Shown piece by piece: positions 36,301 to 50,192 of a stretch of 64,000 bases of DNA. The stretch is from Oxyruncus cristatus (Eukaryota; Chordata; Aves; Passeriformes; Cotingidae). The translations under genes were made by a program, and so were the position numbers. A model generated the notes under the pieces. It ran no database searches, was not told the origin of the DNA, and was given only the letters and a program-made list of their open reading frames with translations. Where the stretch lies: contig VXAY01007011.1 of the NCBI GenBank assembly GCA_013399855.1, positions 341,389 to 405,388 on the forward strand, given 5' to 3'. Each line of letters starts with the position of its first letter. Within the stretch, counting starts at the first letter, position 1.

Positions 36301-39300
36301 TTTTTTTCCCCTCATTTGCACTAGGTCTAGAACATTACACAGTAGCTAACATGCTCCTTGAATACAGCATAAACTTCTCTCTTTCCTGTAGCAAAAGGAC
36401 ATTGAGAGCGAGATTTGGAGACAAAACCAATTCAGACAGGGCTGCCTGCCAGCGAGGAATAGTGATGAAAAGGCAATTTTGGTGATTTTAGCATTAAAAG
36501 ATTTCAGTCATAACAATCCTTGACTTACTGGTCATTGGGCAGCATCTGTTTGATGGTACAGCACAATTAAGCTTACTGTCTTCCTATTTCATCACAATCA
36601 CAAGGAATATTTGTCTTTAATATCCCAGTTGACAAGCAAGTAAATTCATAATATGAACTCACAAGTATTTATACTTGAAAACAACTTTTATTCAGACCGG
36701 AGCTTAAAGTTATTTGAAGTCAGGGCTCCACCATGCAAAGCTTTCAGTGTTAATGTTTCACTAGTTCTATGTGCATTTCCTCCAGTGTTGAAATTGTGAA
36801 TACATGGAAACAGAAAAGCAGTCAACAGTTTTCTCTGTATTAGCCATTTCTATAATGCATGTGAAGGTCTTAAGAAGTTCAGAACCAAACTTTGAAAACT
36901 GGACAAATTCGGAAAAATTTGCTGTTTCCTCTGAGGAGAAGGAAAGAACTGATTAAGACATAAATATGGAAGAATTCCAATTAATGATGTAGTTAAAAGA
37001 TGTGAATAGCAGATTTGTAAGTGGCAAGTGACTTTCTTCTTTGGAAGAAAATTGACAGTCTTGTATTTTTCAGCAATAGATCTATTTTTCATGTCATCTT
37101 GAACGCTTCACATTCCTTTTCTGGAGCTATAATTTTAGCCTTCTACAGAGACAATATCAAGAAACTCCTCTTTTCATGCAAACAGGCATTTCAACTGAGA
37201 TATATTCACCAAGCAGATATGTGCTAAACATAGGCAAGACAGCACAAGCCTCTAATGCAAACACATACACATACACACACACACACAAAATTGTTTTAAT
37301 ACAAAAGATAACAGAAATACTGATTTTACACAATAAGTTGATAGGCTAAACAGTTCACGCCCACTAATACTGGTCAGCTGGTTTTGCACCATGGCTGCAG
37401 GGAGGGTGATAGTAAATGGAGAAGTAACTAGTTTTGGTATAAGGAGAAGTGACTTTTTAACTGCACGAGAGGGTCATGCAAGTCCGTCACAGTCCTTATA
37501 CGCAGATTTGCACGGTTGAAACCCAGGCTCCAGGAGGCTTCACAGCTCTTGCTACCCAAACCAGCCAGAGAAATACTACAAATGTTTCAGATAAAGGCAG
37601 ATAAATCATCACACGTGTGGAGAACAAGATCAGCAAGCTACATACTTGTGCTTCATGAATAAACCACTGTAAATAATAAAGTGACCTCCACTGTGTAATT
37701 ATCTCAACCGCTTTTTCCATGCAATGGTTTTGCCAGATGAAAGCAAATCAGAGGAACTGGATTTTCCCATAGATGTTTCGGTGTTATAAGAAGGAAGCAT
37801 TAGTCCCATCTTTCCCTCCCCCTGCTTCTCACACCCCAGGACAGCTCTGTTTTTTACTCTACTATTGGAGTGGGGTATGAGTAGTTCTTGTAATTCAATC
37901 ATCAAGCTTTAAGAGTGCTTCCCAAGGCTAAACGGAAGCCAAATCTCAAAGCTGCATGCATCCTTTGGCCTACTGGGATGGAAATACAACTAATTTCTGC
38001 TGGTTGAACTGTAATAATGCAGATTGTGAGTGCTCAGTGATAAAATTGGGGAGGCTGTGTTTAAGGCAATGGAAGTTATACCATGTGCAAAATTCTATTC
38101 CCCAGACTGAGATGCAAATGCTGTTGTTGAATGTTGCACGGATAAGACAGAAGAAGAGTATAATTTATGCATTCTAATTGAAATCAAGGAAGCATTTCCT
38201 GCTAATGCTGTCATGCCTGCTTTGCAAGGCTAACCCTAATGACCAACAATTGTACTTTTTAATACAATTTCCGAAGCAAGTAGTGGCTAGGGAATAGTCC
38301 CATTGGAACACACACCACACATGCCTCCTCTATATTTCTTCACGTACAATTCACAGATGATTGGTTTGCAAGGCTGTGAATGCATGACTTATTCACTCTG
38401 GAAGAGTGAAGAGTCCCATAAAAGTGTTTACTAATAGAGTCTCTGGCAGGAAAATCCACTTCTGTGCAGTTCCAAGCCAGTCTAAACTTTTTTTAATCAC
38501 CTAATGAACAGTGATTCTCTTTCACTGTTGGGAATGGACACGCAGATTTGCAGAAACAATAAGAACCAATCCAAATTGCTGTCCACAAATGTCGCTGGAC
38601 TGTTTTCCAGGAAAAAGTAAAATATCTGTGTCCTTCTAGTTTAAGCAGGAAGCAGAGAAAAATGAATTATTTCATTGTATTTCTGACCCAGCAAAAAGCC
38701 ATATTAAGAAATGCCCTAAGGAAACCATGATGTCAAGATTTTCAGATCAAGGTTTACAGGTGCTTTAGCTGAAGGCTGAAGATGTTCAGTTAGCATATTT
38801 TCTTTGGGGATAATCACATGAAGCACCAAACCCACCACTATTTGCTGGAGGGATAAGAATGGTCGCTTCTGATGAGCACTACAAGGGTAGCTTTAATGGA
38901 GAAAAAAATCAGGGAGAACAGTCTTCCCACTCACCTTTCTAACACTTTCAGGATACTACCAACAAGACATTTTGCCTACTGTCTGATATTGGCTGCATTC
39001 ACCTGTGCTCAGACAAGCTCTCCTCTCCAGAACAAGGGTCAGTCTAAGGAGGTACATTTAGGCACAAGGACCATCAGGAGCAAGAGCCACATGCTCACAT
39101 TTCTTTCCTTCTTATCCTTTCAGTTTAGCCCTTTCTTTTTTCTCCAGCATAACTACTTACAACAAGAGTATTAGCAAAGGATGTAGCAAATCAGTGATAA
39201 AAGCCACTGGTCATTAAAATGAGAAGGCATCCTGGATTTGAGAACGAATAAGATGGCATTAACGCTATAATTACTGCCACATTAGGCCACATTAGTGCCA

Positions 39301-42300
39301 CATCCCTATCTGTGCCAACAAACTCTTGGAAAACCAAATCTTTTTTGTTAATTGTTTTTCACCATGCTTTTCTCTCTTGATTCTCCTGTCTGTAAGCCTG
39401 GCTAGTCAAGCTCTCCCTTTGCTCTCAGATCTTACACAGAGAAGTCTGTTGGCTCGCAGCAAAGACAATGTACTAAACACATATACAGGGAAAAAAAAAA
39501 AAACAAACTAAATCTTCCCTAGTCCTTATCTGCCTGAAAAATACACACAAAAAATTCATGGATACATCCATAGTAGTGTTCCATACTAGTGCTGATATAT
39601 CATAGAAAGCAATAGGACAGCTATGAGAAATTAGCTTTTATGTAGATGCATCTGCCAAGACTAAGATCTTTTCCACCTCCAGTCACTAAGGGTCTTTCTA
39701 GAGTAAAATCCTTTTTGGATCCTAAACTAGACTGCTTTTGATTTTATTCAGTCGATTATAAGATCCTCCTTGCTCCTGAATGTAAAGATCCAGGATCAAT
39801 AATTTCATCACAGCAATAATTTCTATTCTGTGTCAGATAGGAATTGTTGACAGATGATGCTCCATCTGTCACAGTATTTTACAGTAACAAGCCAAAATAC
39901 AGCAAAAAAAAATTGTAAACTGTACTGCTAGGAACTGTCGCAACAGAGCATCTTGGCTTTTTGGAAATACACGTTGTTATAACAAAAAGCTTCAATTCAA
40001 AGCTTGGATCCTGGGACAGGTATAGCTATTTAGCATCTTTACATAATGGGTTTTGAATCTAATTCTGCCTGGCAAGGCAGTATTTAAAATAGATTTACAT
40101 GGGCAGACAACCACACGCCTGTTGTCCTCACACTTGGAACTGGACAGTGAAGTTAGCTCCCATACAGAAGCCATGCTATCCCCCTTGTATGGTATCAGTC
40201 CCCAGCTACCACTCAAGTTATATATTCATTTTCGCCTGATTCAGTGTTCAAATAGAGCAGTCACATAAAGGTCCGTGTCTACTCATTCCAGCATGTGCAG
40301 GGACAGATGTGTTTAATGGGGTTAAGCCAACAAGTATGGGGGGTTGGGATGGCAGATGGTATTGAAACAGAGTAAACTTGGGGAAGGCCAGAGATGTGGG
40401 ATCCCTGCTGGTACCCACTAGCACTCACTGGTGAGGAGATACTAGGGTTCTCACCTTATCCCTTTCTCCTTCTTTTCCCATTAGGGTGGTGATAGCCAAA
40501 ACAGATTTAGTACCTGATTCCTCTGCAAGGGTACACTCTTTAAAATCTATGCCTCTGTCTAACCTGAAAGTGTGTCATTCAAATTTCTAACCCCCATGTG
40601 CTTCCCTTTCCTTCCCAGAACATCAGAAGGGTGAATGCAGCAAAGATGGATGGTCCTGCCCTTGAACTGGCACTCATTTTGCAAGTCAGTTTTCTATCAC
40701 AGACTCCCTGCTAAAGCTGTTTCCCACTAAAACACAGACGTGGACAGAAACAAAACAGCGCCTGATGCAGTAGAATATACTGGAACATAATGCACAAATC
40801 AATGATCATTTCAAATTTAAAACTTCATGCAAGACACACAAAACAGAACCACTCGGCTTTGCAGTCTCTGTACAAAAAGAAACAGAGCAAGACAAAAAAG
40901 GGCAGAAAAAAAAACTCTACATAGAAAAATAAAAAATTACACCAAACTTGATTTATTTTCTGTCTTTGCCAGTATATTCTGGGCTTAATTCTTCTTGTAT
41001 CACAGCTGTTTTTCTCCTTTCCACCAAGCCCAGTCCAATGGCACAGCTTCCTCAATGTTTTCTCTGTCTTTACTGGGTGAGCAAAGCCTTTTCATTTCAC
41101 ACATCATTTACAGCTCGCTGCTGTGATTTTAGAAAGTCAGTGGGCTTTTACCAATCTAACAAGTGAGATAAACATTTTATGTGTCTGCTAATTCTGGAAT
41201 TTCTGCAGATTTTCTGACAGTAGGTACCCTAAGCAGTCAGGGAAATTCAGCGGTTTCAATTCAATTTGCACCACATGGCAAACAAGTTTGCCCGGGAGTC
41301 AGTAAATAAATCAGGAAGAAAGAGAGGGAAATAAAGAACAGACTCTTCAAAGCTGCATCCTATTCCTATAATGCAAACCTAAATTCTCTCAATTTTAAAC
41401 GTAGTCTACGTGCCTCCCTAAATTTATTCACTCACTCCTGGTTTGAACAGGGAGACGAAAGGTAAAGATTTCTTTTTTTCTCTACTGTCATTGAGCCAGA
41501 TCAAGACACTTTCTGCTGGAGTAAGAGAATGACTGCTCACTCAGGGACAAATACAGGATAATGCATCCAGCTGCCCAGTGCATCCAAGTTGAGTTTGTAT
41601 TTTAAGATCACTGGACACGAAAGACATGAGAATCTGGATGTCTAATCTGTACATACAGGATTTTATCTGATACTCCCCAAATTCAATAGCAAGGCTCCTG
41701 TTTATTTTTGAGGTACAGAACCAGAGCCCTATATGTGCATATGTGAATTGGGCAACTACATGTGCAAATAACGATATGATCTACATAAATTACAGATGCA
41801 AGTCAGGTGTGGGTTTTATGCATGTTCCGCTTATATCCAAAGCTTTTAAAATTGTGGTTCTGTTTGAACAAAGAGATACTGGAAAAGTGAAACTAAACAA
41901 AAAAAGTGTGATTTTTTTCAAGAGAGATTTTTTTTCACGCGAGAACACCTGAGTCCGTTCTTCTGTGTAGCCAGAGATATGATCACTTACAGTCAATATA
42001 TCATCTTATATTAAAACAACGACAAAAAAAGCATTTAAAAAAAAACCATAAAAATTTTGCTGCCTACTTTCTTGTGGTTTTCTTATTTTCACATCACTAG
42101 CAGCACCCTCCTATGCGCAGTGAGCTTTGGCACTGTAAAATGACTAATTCCTTCTGGATTCTTAGAATGTTGACACCATCAAACCTCAAGATCAAAAAAT
42201 AATTCAATGAAAGAATTACACGTCGTATTTATTAACAGCAAGAGAAGAAAGGGAATGGTGAGCCATTTCAACCTGCACACCAGCAACTGGCAAGCAAAGG

Positions 42301-43635
42301 GCCTGATTCCCCCACTTCCATTAACCTTCATTTAATAGTGTAATAAGGCATGATCATAGTTAACAGAATTGGCAATAAAATAGCTATTCAAATTCAATCA
42401 GTATGAGAGAGTAAGAACTAAAAAACGATGAGGGGAAAAAAATGGATGGATGCCTTCTATCTGGCATCGCAGTCCAGAGACTGGAAAGTGATGATTGTCG
42501 CATGTTCCTTATTTCACACAGCAATATGTTGTAAGGAGGATGGAACCAGTCACATATGGTTCTGGGCCTGGCTGGGATGCGTCTGTTTTTTACGAGCATG
42601 AAAAGAATGTTTCTCCACATTAATCAGGACTTAAGGAAATACATAGCTACATCTTCCAAACCAAACAAGAGAAAGCCAGAGTGAAGAAGATTCAACCTTC
42701 TGAAGCAAAGTTATGCTTAAGGAAAAGCCTCAAGAAATTGGAAGTGAGAGGCCCCCCCCATAAACTTTAGGCTCATATTCCCTTTACCCTGACAGTGCTT
42801 CGAGAAATAGTCATATTGCTGAGGGAAATCTCTTGTACATATACCTCCTGGAAAAAAAAAGATCTAATTCAGGGAAATACTAAAAATCTCACATCTTACA
42901 TGTATGCCCAAATTTAAGCACATGCTTAAATGTGTTCCTGAAAGAAGTTCCAGTTGTTTAATTGGTTTATTCTGCTATCATCAACCCTGAGTAGCTAAAA
43001 ATTGAACCATCAGCATTTTAGTTATATCTCATCAGAGCTAATTTTTAAGTTTGTCTTTTGAAAGATGCAGACTGCCGTATCTGAAACATCCAAGGTCTTT
43101 TTCTTTGGGAGAGAGGAAATGTAGCAGATCAGGCAAAAATTCACAGGGGTCTCTGAATATTTTTACTGAATAGATTGCTCTGCAAAACCAATTATTTCAT
43201 AAATTTTAAAAAAAATGCAAAGCAGGATATTTCAAACAGGAAGCAACATAAGTAGCACTGGTTTTGAGAGAAATAATCATGTTACTATGGAATACTAATC
43301 CAAGCAAGTTTCTTTATATTCCAAAATATTGTTTTATATGTGGCATTTCATATTCTTTGTGGTGTGTTTTTAAAAGGGATGTAATATTTAGGGATTGAAC
43401 TATTAGACCTCAGTAAGTCTGTTATCTCAGGAAGAGAAGGACTCATTCCAAGTGCTTGAAAAAGACAACAAAACAGTGAAGAGAAAAATGCCTCCAGTGC
43501 TGAAGATATCTTTAAGATATCATTGAACAATGTTAGCAAAATTAACACTTCTAAGAAAGTAGAAAAGGAGCAAGTAACAGGGCTCAGGTAAAAGCTAATT
43601 CGGGAGTTTTTCAAATTCTTATTCAGAGAGGCAAA
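36301..43635. other. Unannotated intergenic stretch
   Basis: No gene was recognised. A good acceptor (CTCTCTTTCCTGTAG, ending at about 36391) is followed by 43 open codons (beginning QKDIESEIWRQNQFRQ) but no clear donor, so it is noted only. A CA repeat lies at 37260-37287. Small tandem copies of GCCACATTAG occur at about 39276-39300. Confidence 0.5.
37260..37287. repeat. CA microsatellite, interrupted
   Basis: Runs of CA with two ATA interruptions in the first half and a clean (CA) stretch of about seven units in the second half. Confidence 0.9.
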
Positions 43636-43812
43636 ACAGTCTCCTGGATAGAGCTCCTCTGGGATTTGGGAGGCAGGAGCTCTCTCCCCAGCCATCATTT
43701 CTGAATCCCCAGGTGATCATTTGCATTTAAAGCCAAGATGTTCCCTGATCTGCAGAACAAGAACCATGAACTTTGTGTAGCACTTTGAGACCCGCCATTG
43801 CAAAACTCTGGG
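43636..43812 (+). repeat. tRNA-headed MIR-type SINE, sense, core reduced
   Basis: TCCTGGATAGAGCTCCTCTG then GGATTTGGGAGGCAGGAGCT follows the tRNA-related head of amniote MIR-type SINEs (gtggttagagcactggactgggagtcaggagacctgggtt), including an A-box-like TGGATAGAGCT. The tail phrase TGTGTAGCACTTTGAGACCC (43775-43794) matches 'tgtaaagcactttgagatcc'. The middle, where the conserved core should be, is poorly preserved. Confidence 0.55.
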
Positions 43813-44089
43813 TCAGGAAAAGGAATTCCAAAATCTGCAATTAGTTGTACACAAGGGTAAATGTATAAAGGGGGTCAGAAGTTTCTACCACCAGACTTCC
43901 TTTTGAAATCTGTCTAAAATTCAAGTCCACAGTAGTAAGATGCCTGAGCTTTCACTTTGTTAAAGCCTGACACCAGCAGAAAGCCCTAGTGGTGAATTAC
44001 TGCCGTCAATTTTTCATTTTAGTTTATACCAAATTCATCGTATTTCAACTGTTCTGGAGGTCAATATAATAATATATTTTTAGATTACA
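43813..44089. other. Unannotated spacer between two SINEs
   Basis: Nothing recognised. Confidence 0.5.
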
Positions 44090-44275
44090 TTTATATGAAG
44101 CCTTTTCTCTCCAAATACTTGCCCAGGTATACACAAGTTGCACCTCATGCATCTTTGAGAGGCAAATAACAGCAATGTCCCTTAACAGGGGCTGCACAAA
44201 TGCAAGGAAAGCAGCTTGCCCATATCCCCCAAAATGGTGGCCAAGGCAAAAATTGCTTCCAAATCGCTGACATTT
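44090..44275 (-). repeat. MIR-type SINE, antisense
   Basis: In + strand order: GATTACATTTATATGAAGCC then TTTTCTCTCCAAATACTTGC (tail, '..tttatatagcgcctttcatcc'), TTGAGAGGCAAATAACAGCA ('gaggtaggtaagtattatcccc'), and GCAAGGAAAGCAGCTTGCCC then ATATCCCCCAAAATGGTGGC ('gagaggttaagtgacttgcccaaggtcacacagctagtggc', the MIR core in antisense). It lies ~280 bases from the sense SINE at 43636, in the opposite orientation. Confidence 0.6.
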
Positions 44276-47200
44276 CCAATGAAAGAATTTGTGCAGTGGT
44301 GCATGAAAAAGCTCTGTGTCTTAGGATTTTTTTCTGAGCAATTGTGGGTAACTTTGGGGTTGCAGCTGTTATTAGGAGGTAAGAAATAAATTAGACAGGC
44401 TTCATTTGCACTGTGCAGCTGCAGCTCCTGTCAGTGGAATACCTCGAGGACAGACTGATGCAAAACATCACACCTTCAAAAGGAGGGGAGCTGTTACTGG
44501 ACTTCTGGCATCCCAGCTGGGCACTTGTGAAAATGTTACCCGTAACAGCATTTTTGCTGATGTAGTCCCTTCCTGCCTTTTTTTTTTCTTTTTTTTTGTA
44601 CTGTGGGCTCTTCAAACTTCAAGTGAAATATACAGGCTACTTTTCCTTCCTTTTACTGGCATCTACAGTGGGTAATTTCTGAGAGTTCACAGCACGACAC
44701 AGAGAGAGAAATGGTAACTTTAATTTGCGAAGAAACTCTACATTTTATTTCTAAATGTGAGTGACCTAAATGATGATTCTTAGCTTTAGTGCAAAAGGTA
44801 TTTTAAAGCTTGCCCACAAAAATACCCTGTCTCCCTTCCCTAAGGTGGTTTCTTTCTCCCTCATGTCTTTCTAGCTGCATGGAAGTTATGTGTATTAGAG
44901 CAAAGGTACCACATACGTCTGGATTGAAAAATTAATGCGGTCCCTCTCTTCCACATTAATTGCCAGGAATGGGATCAGAAAGAAATACTAAGGTGAAGTC
45001 TAGATATAAGAGCATCAACAATAAATATTCCTCAGCTTTTTTGGGACCCAGACATAAGATTAAATGTCCCTATGACTCTCGGCCTAATATCTCAGCCAAA
45101 CCTATAGCAGTGTCATAGGCTTACAAGCTTCCTTTTTAGCTTCTATTCTTTTTCACCACTCATTAGACTTTGGGACTCTAAAACAGCCTTTGTTGCTGCC
45201 AGCAAGATTTTCCCATCATCCAGATTATGGATTCATGTGCTTTCTTTATTTTAATGTGACTTTTTATATCCGGTATAACCTTCTGACAATCATGAACACT
45301 TGCTGTAAAGAAGAAGAGATATTTTCCAAAGTCTCTGTTCAATTATTAGTGTCATCTCTAATGAACGATTGTAGTTTAATTGCAGAATTTGTATCTTTTG
45401 TACTATGGACAAAATAAAACATAATAGAAAATTAATTTAATAGGAAAACTAATGTTCATAGCAATTATTCCGAAGCTGAGGGTGCTTTTTCAATTTGCTC
45501 CATCTGATGAGGTGATTCTTTTGAGAAGACCACTAGACTCATAAACCTGATACACAGAGAGCCGAACACAGGAACACACACGAACACTCACTCATTTGTA
45601 AATGAATGGCACACCTCTGAATTACAACACAGCAAGTAACTGCACATCACAGGAAAATGCTTGAGGGACAGTATTATATGGTTACCCATGGGTGGATCAG
45701 TGTTTATATCAAGTGATTTGGTAAAATCAAAAGTGATGTCTGTCTTAAGGGTGGCAAAATTTACATTTACATTTAGGGGAGTAGTGAGAAGAAGCTTAAA
45801 CTGCTGTATTCTCTTTGACTGTAGTGTACTTGTCCTTCACCTTGAAGTGAAAAAGGCATCATTTATGCCACCTTTTTTTTTCTCTTCTTAAATGCAATTG
45901 CCACATTTGGGGACTAAATTTATTGTGACTTCAGCCTGATTTTTCAAGACTGGTCGATTCAAGTCTCCCATGCCTTCAACAGTAGCTGTAGCAAATTTTA
46001 GCTTTTAGAGAACAAGAGGGTGGGGCACACAATGCCAGTGGCAAATCCCATATTGTCCCATGTTGCTGATGTGCTTGGTATATGTTCTGGACAATATTCA
46101 AGTTTCACAAATACCCATTATCCAGTCCTCTCCAAATAGCAAACCATTTAGACTCAAGAACATACAAAACTGAGTACAGAGAAAGGCTTTTGAAAACAGT
46201 GCCTTAACTCTTCAGTGCACCTTTTGTTTGTGAAATGGTCATAACCCTTGCATCATACTATCTAATTTTATGCCTCTCTCTACAATATTCTGTAAGAGCC
46301 AGGGATGACAGGGCCTATAAAACTATATTGTTTCCCATTTTTCCTATTAATGCATCAACACTTCTTCTGTTTGTTTCCCATCAGGAACTCCGCTGTACAA
46401 TGTCATGTCTAATACATTTCTATACCATGCAGCTCAGCAACTCTCTTTCACTAGATCAGTCTCAGTTTGGAAGGAACAACTTGCCAGAAACCACTAAGAC
46501 CTTCCATACAAACAACCAGAAATTAAGGCTCTGTGGGGGAGCATGTCACTGCCTTCCAGCAAGGAAATAAGAAGCAGAACTATGGCAGCCCAAGAACCTT
46601 TTATCACAATTTAGTCAGCTGTTCCTCACTGCAGCTTTCCTATGTTTCCTATTCTTTAACTTTCACCCAATAAAAGGGCTCCCACGGCTGAGGCACAAGG
46701 TTCTTGATGCTCACAGCCTGTTAGCACTGTATCACAAACCTTCGGAAGCACCACCAAACATCTTATTCTTCCATTACCATCGAGACAGTAGTGGTGTCAT
46801 TCTCACATGCATCACCAACTAAGGTTAAGTGTTATATCTGTTTAATATCTCATGCACTTTCTATCTAGGACTCTCCTCTGGTGTCGGGGGATGAACCAAA
46901 TACTCACTTGTATGTCCAATGTTTGTAAATTAGCAGTTACATGATATAATTCCCCATCTGCACACACATTAAAGAAATATGTATTTCAAAGTCACTCTTC
47001 CAGGACATATTCACACCACACAAAGTCATCACCTATCAGGGCAAAGGATTTGATTTACACATGACCCTATGATGCACAGGGAGAGGTCAAGCTGCCATGA
47101 GTTATGATCCTACCCGAAACCTCTGCGGATCTGTAGGAATGGTGCCGATCACTTCCTATGAGTCCTGTGCCCACAGCCTGCTGCCAGGGAGGAGTGCAGT

Positions 47201-49935
47201 CAAGGACACAGCAACACATCCCTTTCAGGGCAATCCTTGCCTTTGCTTTGAGGGAAATGTCTCTCTGCTCCTCCATCTGAGCAGTCTACCCCTTTCTGTA
47301 AGATGAGAGATTTCCTGAACTTTGCCTTCCCAACACTGCAACACAAGTTGCTGTGTAGGTCAGTCAACACATGTCCCCCTCCAAGCAGAAAGGCTTAATA
47401 GTCCTCTCCTGTCATCTTCTTTAATAAGCAGTCTCACAGGTTATGTGTCTTCCAGTCATTTTATTGCCAGAAGCTGGGTAAAACCTAGTGTATGATGGTG
47501 GGCGTAACACTTCATCCTTTCATTCAGAACAAATTCAGAGAAGCCATTAAGGTTCTTTATAAAGCCAGATGTTTGAAACAATAATGATCTCCACCCCAAA
47601 CATAACTACGTGCCATCTCCCAAAACAAAGACACATGTGGACAGAGAGGTTTAACAGGCAATTATGTTGTGAGGGTTTGAGCGTGACAGAAACAGCAAGA
47701 CTAGAAAAGCTGGGGAGAAAGACAAAAAAAAGACCATGTCACTGTTCTGACAAAATGGGGAAGAATAAGCATCTGGAAGAGCAGGAGCTGGGGCAGAGAG
47801 ACCTGACCCTGTGTGTAAAGAGATTATCTTCTACCAGATCCCCCACAGGTTCAAGGGAGCAGTTCCTTGTGCATTCTTTGTCATAATACAAGATTTCATC
47901 CAGACCACCTGATCTCTTCTAACAAAACAGCAGCAGTACCCTGAACTTTGGCTAACTTCCCAGGTCAGATATGTGTAACACCTAACCTAAAGGACTTTTA
48001 GTGTCTGTGCTCATACACATCATCTAATGAATGAATTATACTCAGATTGTATTTTGGCGGTAGGGTTTTTTTAACCAACTCACAAGCTGTGCAAACTTCC
48101 ACTTTCTACCCAGCACTGAATACATAGTTCAGTGGAAAAATTACCTGGCCCTGGACAACACTGATGTCCAACACAGAAACTTTCAAAGTGTTTGATGATA
48201 CTGGTTAACTTGCAGTCACAGCAGCACTTTGCATTTGCTCCCACAAAAACAGTGCACACCTAATGGCTCCTCCACTGTAATGGCTGTATTCCCTAGTCAG
48301 TAATAAGCAAAGGGTTACCATTTATTTAACAGATATCCATAATGGTCACATGCAAGATTTTAAGGGTAAAATGTGAAGGAAAGGGGAAAAAGGGGAACTG
48401 CTATTCTGCAAGGATACACTTCCCACTCTTCATAAATGAATCACTTTAATTTTCAGTACTTTTTTTTTAGCCATTTGATAGATGCACTGGAATTCAAAGT
48501 CTTCATATCACTGGCTTTATTCTTCCTTTCTTTACAGCTTGAGTGAGTGCAGTCTTAAGAAAGCAGTGCTTTGGATCACTTGTACTGAAAAACAAAATGG
48601 AGAGCACATCCCAGCTTTTAAACGAACCATGTATAGCAACTGTTGACCACGCTTCCTTCTGTCTCACTGTACTAGAGCAGCCAGCTGGCAAAACAGCTCA
48701 TCTTCGGCTGCCCCAAAGCATCACATCTTTCCCAGCCGCTCTCCTATACCAGTGCCTCCTCCCCACCATGCTTTGCCTCTCTGCATCCCCTCCACTTTCT
48801 CCAAACAGCTGTCAGGAAGAGACAGAAGACTGCTCTTCTTCATTGATCATGTCAGCAGTGTTCTCAGTCTCCGACTCGACTCAGGAATAAACCTATAACT
48901 CTTTGCTGTTTTCCTCAGCCCTTAACTAAAGCCTCTCCTTCCCAAACACTGTTCCCTCCTGCACCCTGCAGTTGTCTGTGTGCCTCTCCTCATTCCACTC
49001 ACTGGCTCCCCTCCCCAGCTTCCCCAGCCGCAGCGGGTTAAAAAGGAAGTATAGGATGTTGCCTGCAATTGATTTTAATTCTTTCCCTCATGCTGCCCCT
49101 GCAGGCACGAGTTGGCCAGCCCAGCTGTGGCACTGAGTGCAGCCAGCTATCCCTCACGCACAGCCCTCCCTCAACAAGCTGTGGCTGATCGCAGAGGGAC
49201 AAATGCACACACACGGTCATGTTCATTTCTTTGCACGCTCTGGAGTTTTCTTACAGTATGAGGCCTACCAGAAGAAAACATCTGCTTTATTTGTTTTTTA
49301 AGGTTATGGCTTCCTCCACAGACCTGGAAATGCAAACATGACAGCGATGGGCCTACTGTGGGAGAAGGAGAGAGGGGCTCCAAACCGAAAGTGCTCACTG
49401 AGAGCAGCTGAAGTGTTCAAGTAAAATTAAAATACAGAAATGAGAAAACAAAAAACAGTTGGGGAGCTAAAGGATTTTTGAATACTCTTTTTTTTAATAA
49501 GTCCCTAATGTTCTGTTTTAAGGAGGTGAGTGAGAGGAAGAAATGTGAAATTTTCCTTTCCAACACAGTCTTTCTAGAAGAGTCAAAATAATGCAGAGTG
49601 ACTTTGGCTTGGACAGGCACCTCAGCTTTCTTCTCTCCTTATGCATAACATTCCACAAATCCTCTTACTCATCAAGTCATCTAATGGGTGAGAAAGCCAT
49701 GGTTTTAGACCGTAACTGGTAGAACACCTAGCACTATCATCTACAAGATTAGCCCCAGTCACTCTGTTTACCATCAGAGCCTCTCATTTTGTGACATCCC
49801 CCTTCTCCATGCCTGAAAGTTCTTGAAGACCCTTTCACCCACCAGTAGCTCTGTGCAAGACCCAGCATGAGGGGACAAATGGCAAGTTATGCACCATATC
49901 TCAAAGGAGTGAGCTATAGTGACACAACAAAAAAG
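44276..49935. other. Unannotated intergenic stretch
   Basis: No gene was recognised. A T-rich run lies at about 44579-44598. A weak similarity to a 'ccatctgatgaagtg' repeat tail near 45500 was too short to call. Confidence 0.5.
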
Positions 49936-50192
49936 TCATGCCACCCACTAGATCAGGTTGCTCAAAGCCCCATCCGGCCTAGCCTTGAGCACTTCAAGGG
50001 ACAGTGCATCCTCAGATTCTCTGGGCAACCTGTTCCAGTGCCTCACCACCTCCACAGTAAAGAATTTCTTCCTAATATCTAATCTAAACCTACCCTCTTT
50101 CAGTTTAAAGCCATTCCCCCTTGTCATATCATTACATGCCCCTGTAAAAAGAATCTCACCACCTCTCTTGTAGCCCCTTTAGGTACTGGAAG
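49936..50192 (-). mobile_element. CR1 LINE fragment of bird type, antisense
   Basis: The + strand reads like the reverse complement of a bird CR1 3' region: CCACCCACTAGATCAGGTTG, then 'ggcctagccttgagcacttc', 'ctctgggcaacctgttccag', 'cctcaccacctccacagtaa', 'cctaatatctaatctaaacc', 'cctctttcagtttaaagcca' and 'tagcccctttaggtactgga'. Similarity to the remembered consensus is high, so this is the youngest transposon in the window. The body is 5'-truncated at 50192 and the terminal octamer repeats at the 3' end (left side) are missing. Its presence is the main reason for calling the window avian. Confidence 0.9.

Noticed and set aside
36392..36523. Short open frame behind a good splice acceptor
   Set aside because: Only 43 codons, no clear donor, no homology; kept as a note only.
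43348..43698. 116-codon open frame on the - strand
   Set aside because: Its start overlaps the tRNA-like head of a SINE in antisense, and nothing in it resembles a known protein.
45475..45545. Weak similarity to the 'catctgatgaagtgagctgtagctc' tail of an old LINE
   Set aside because: Match limited to about a dozen bases.
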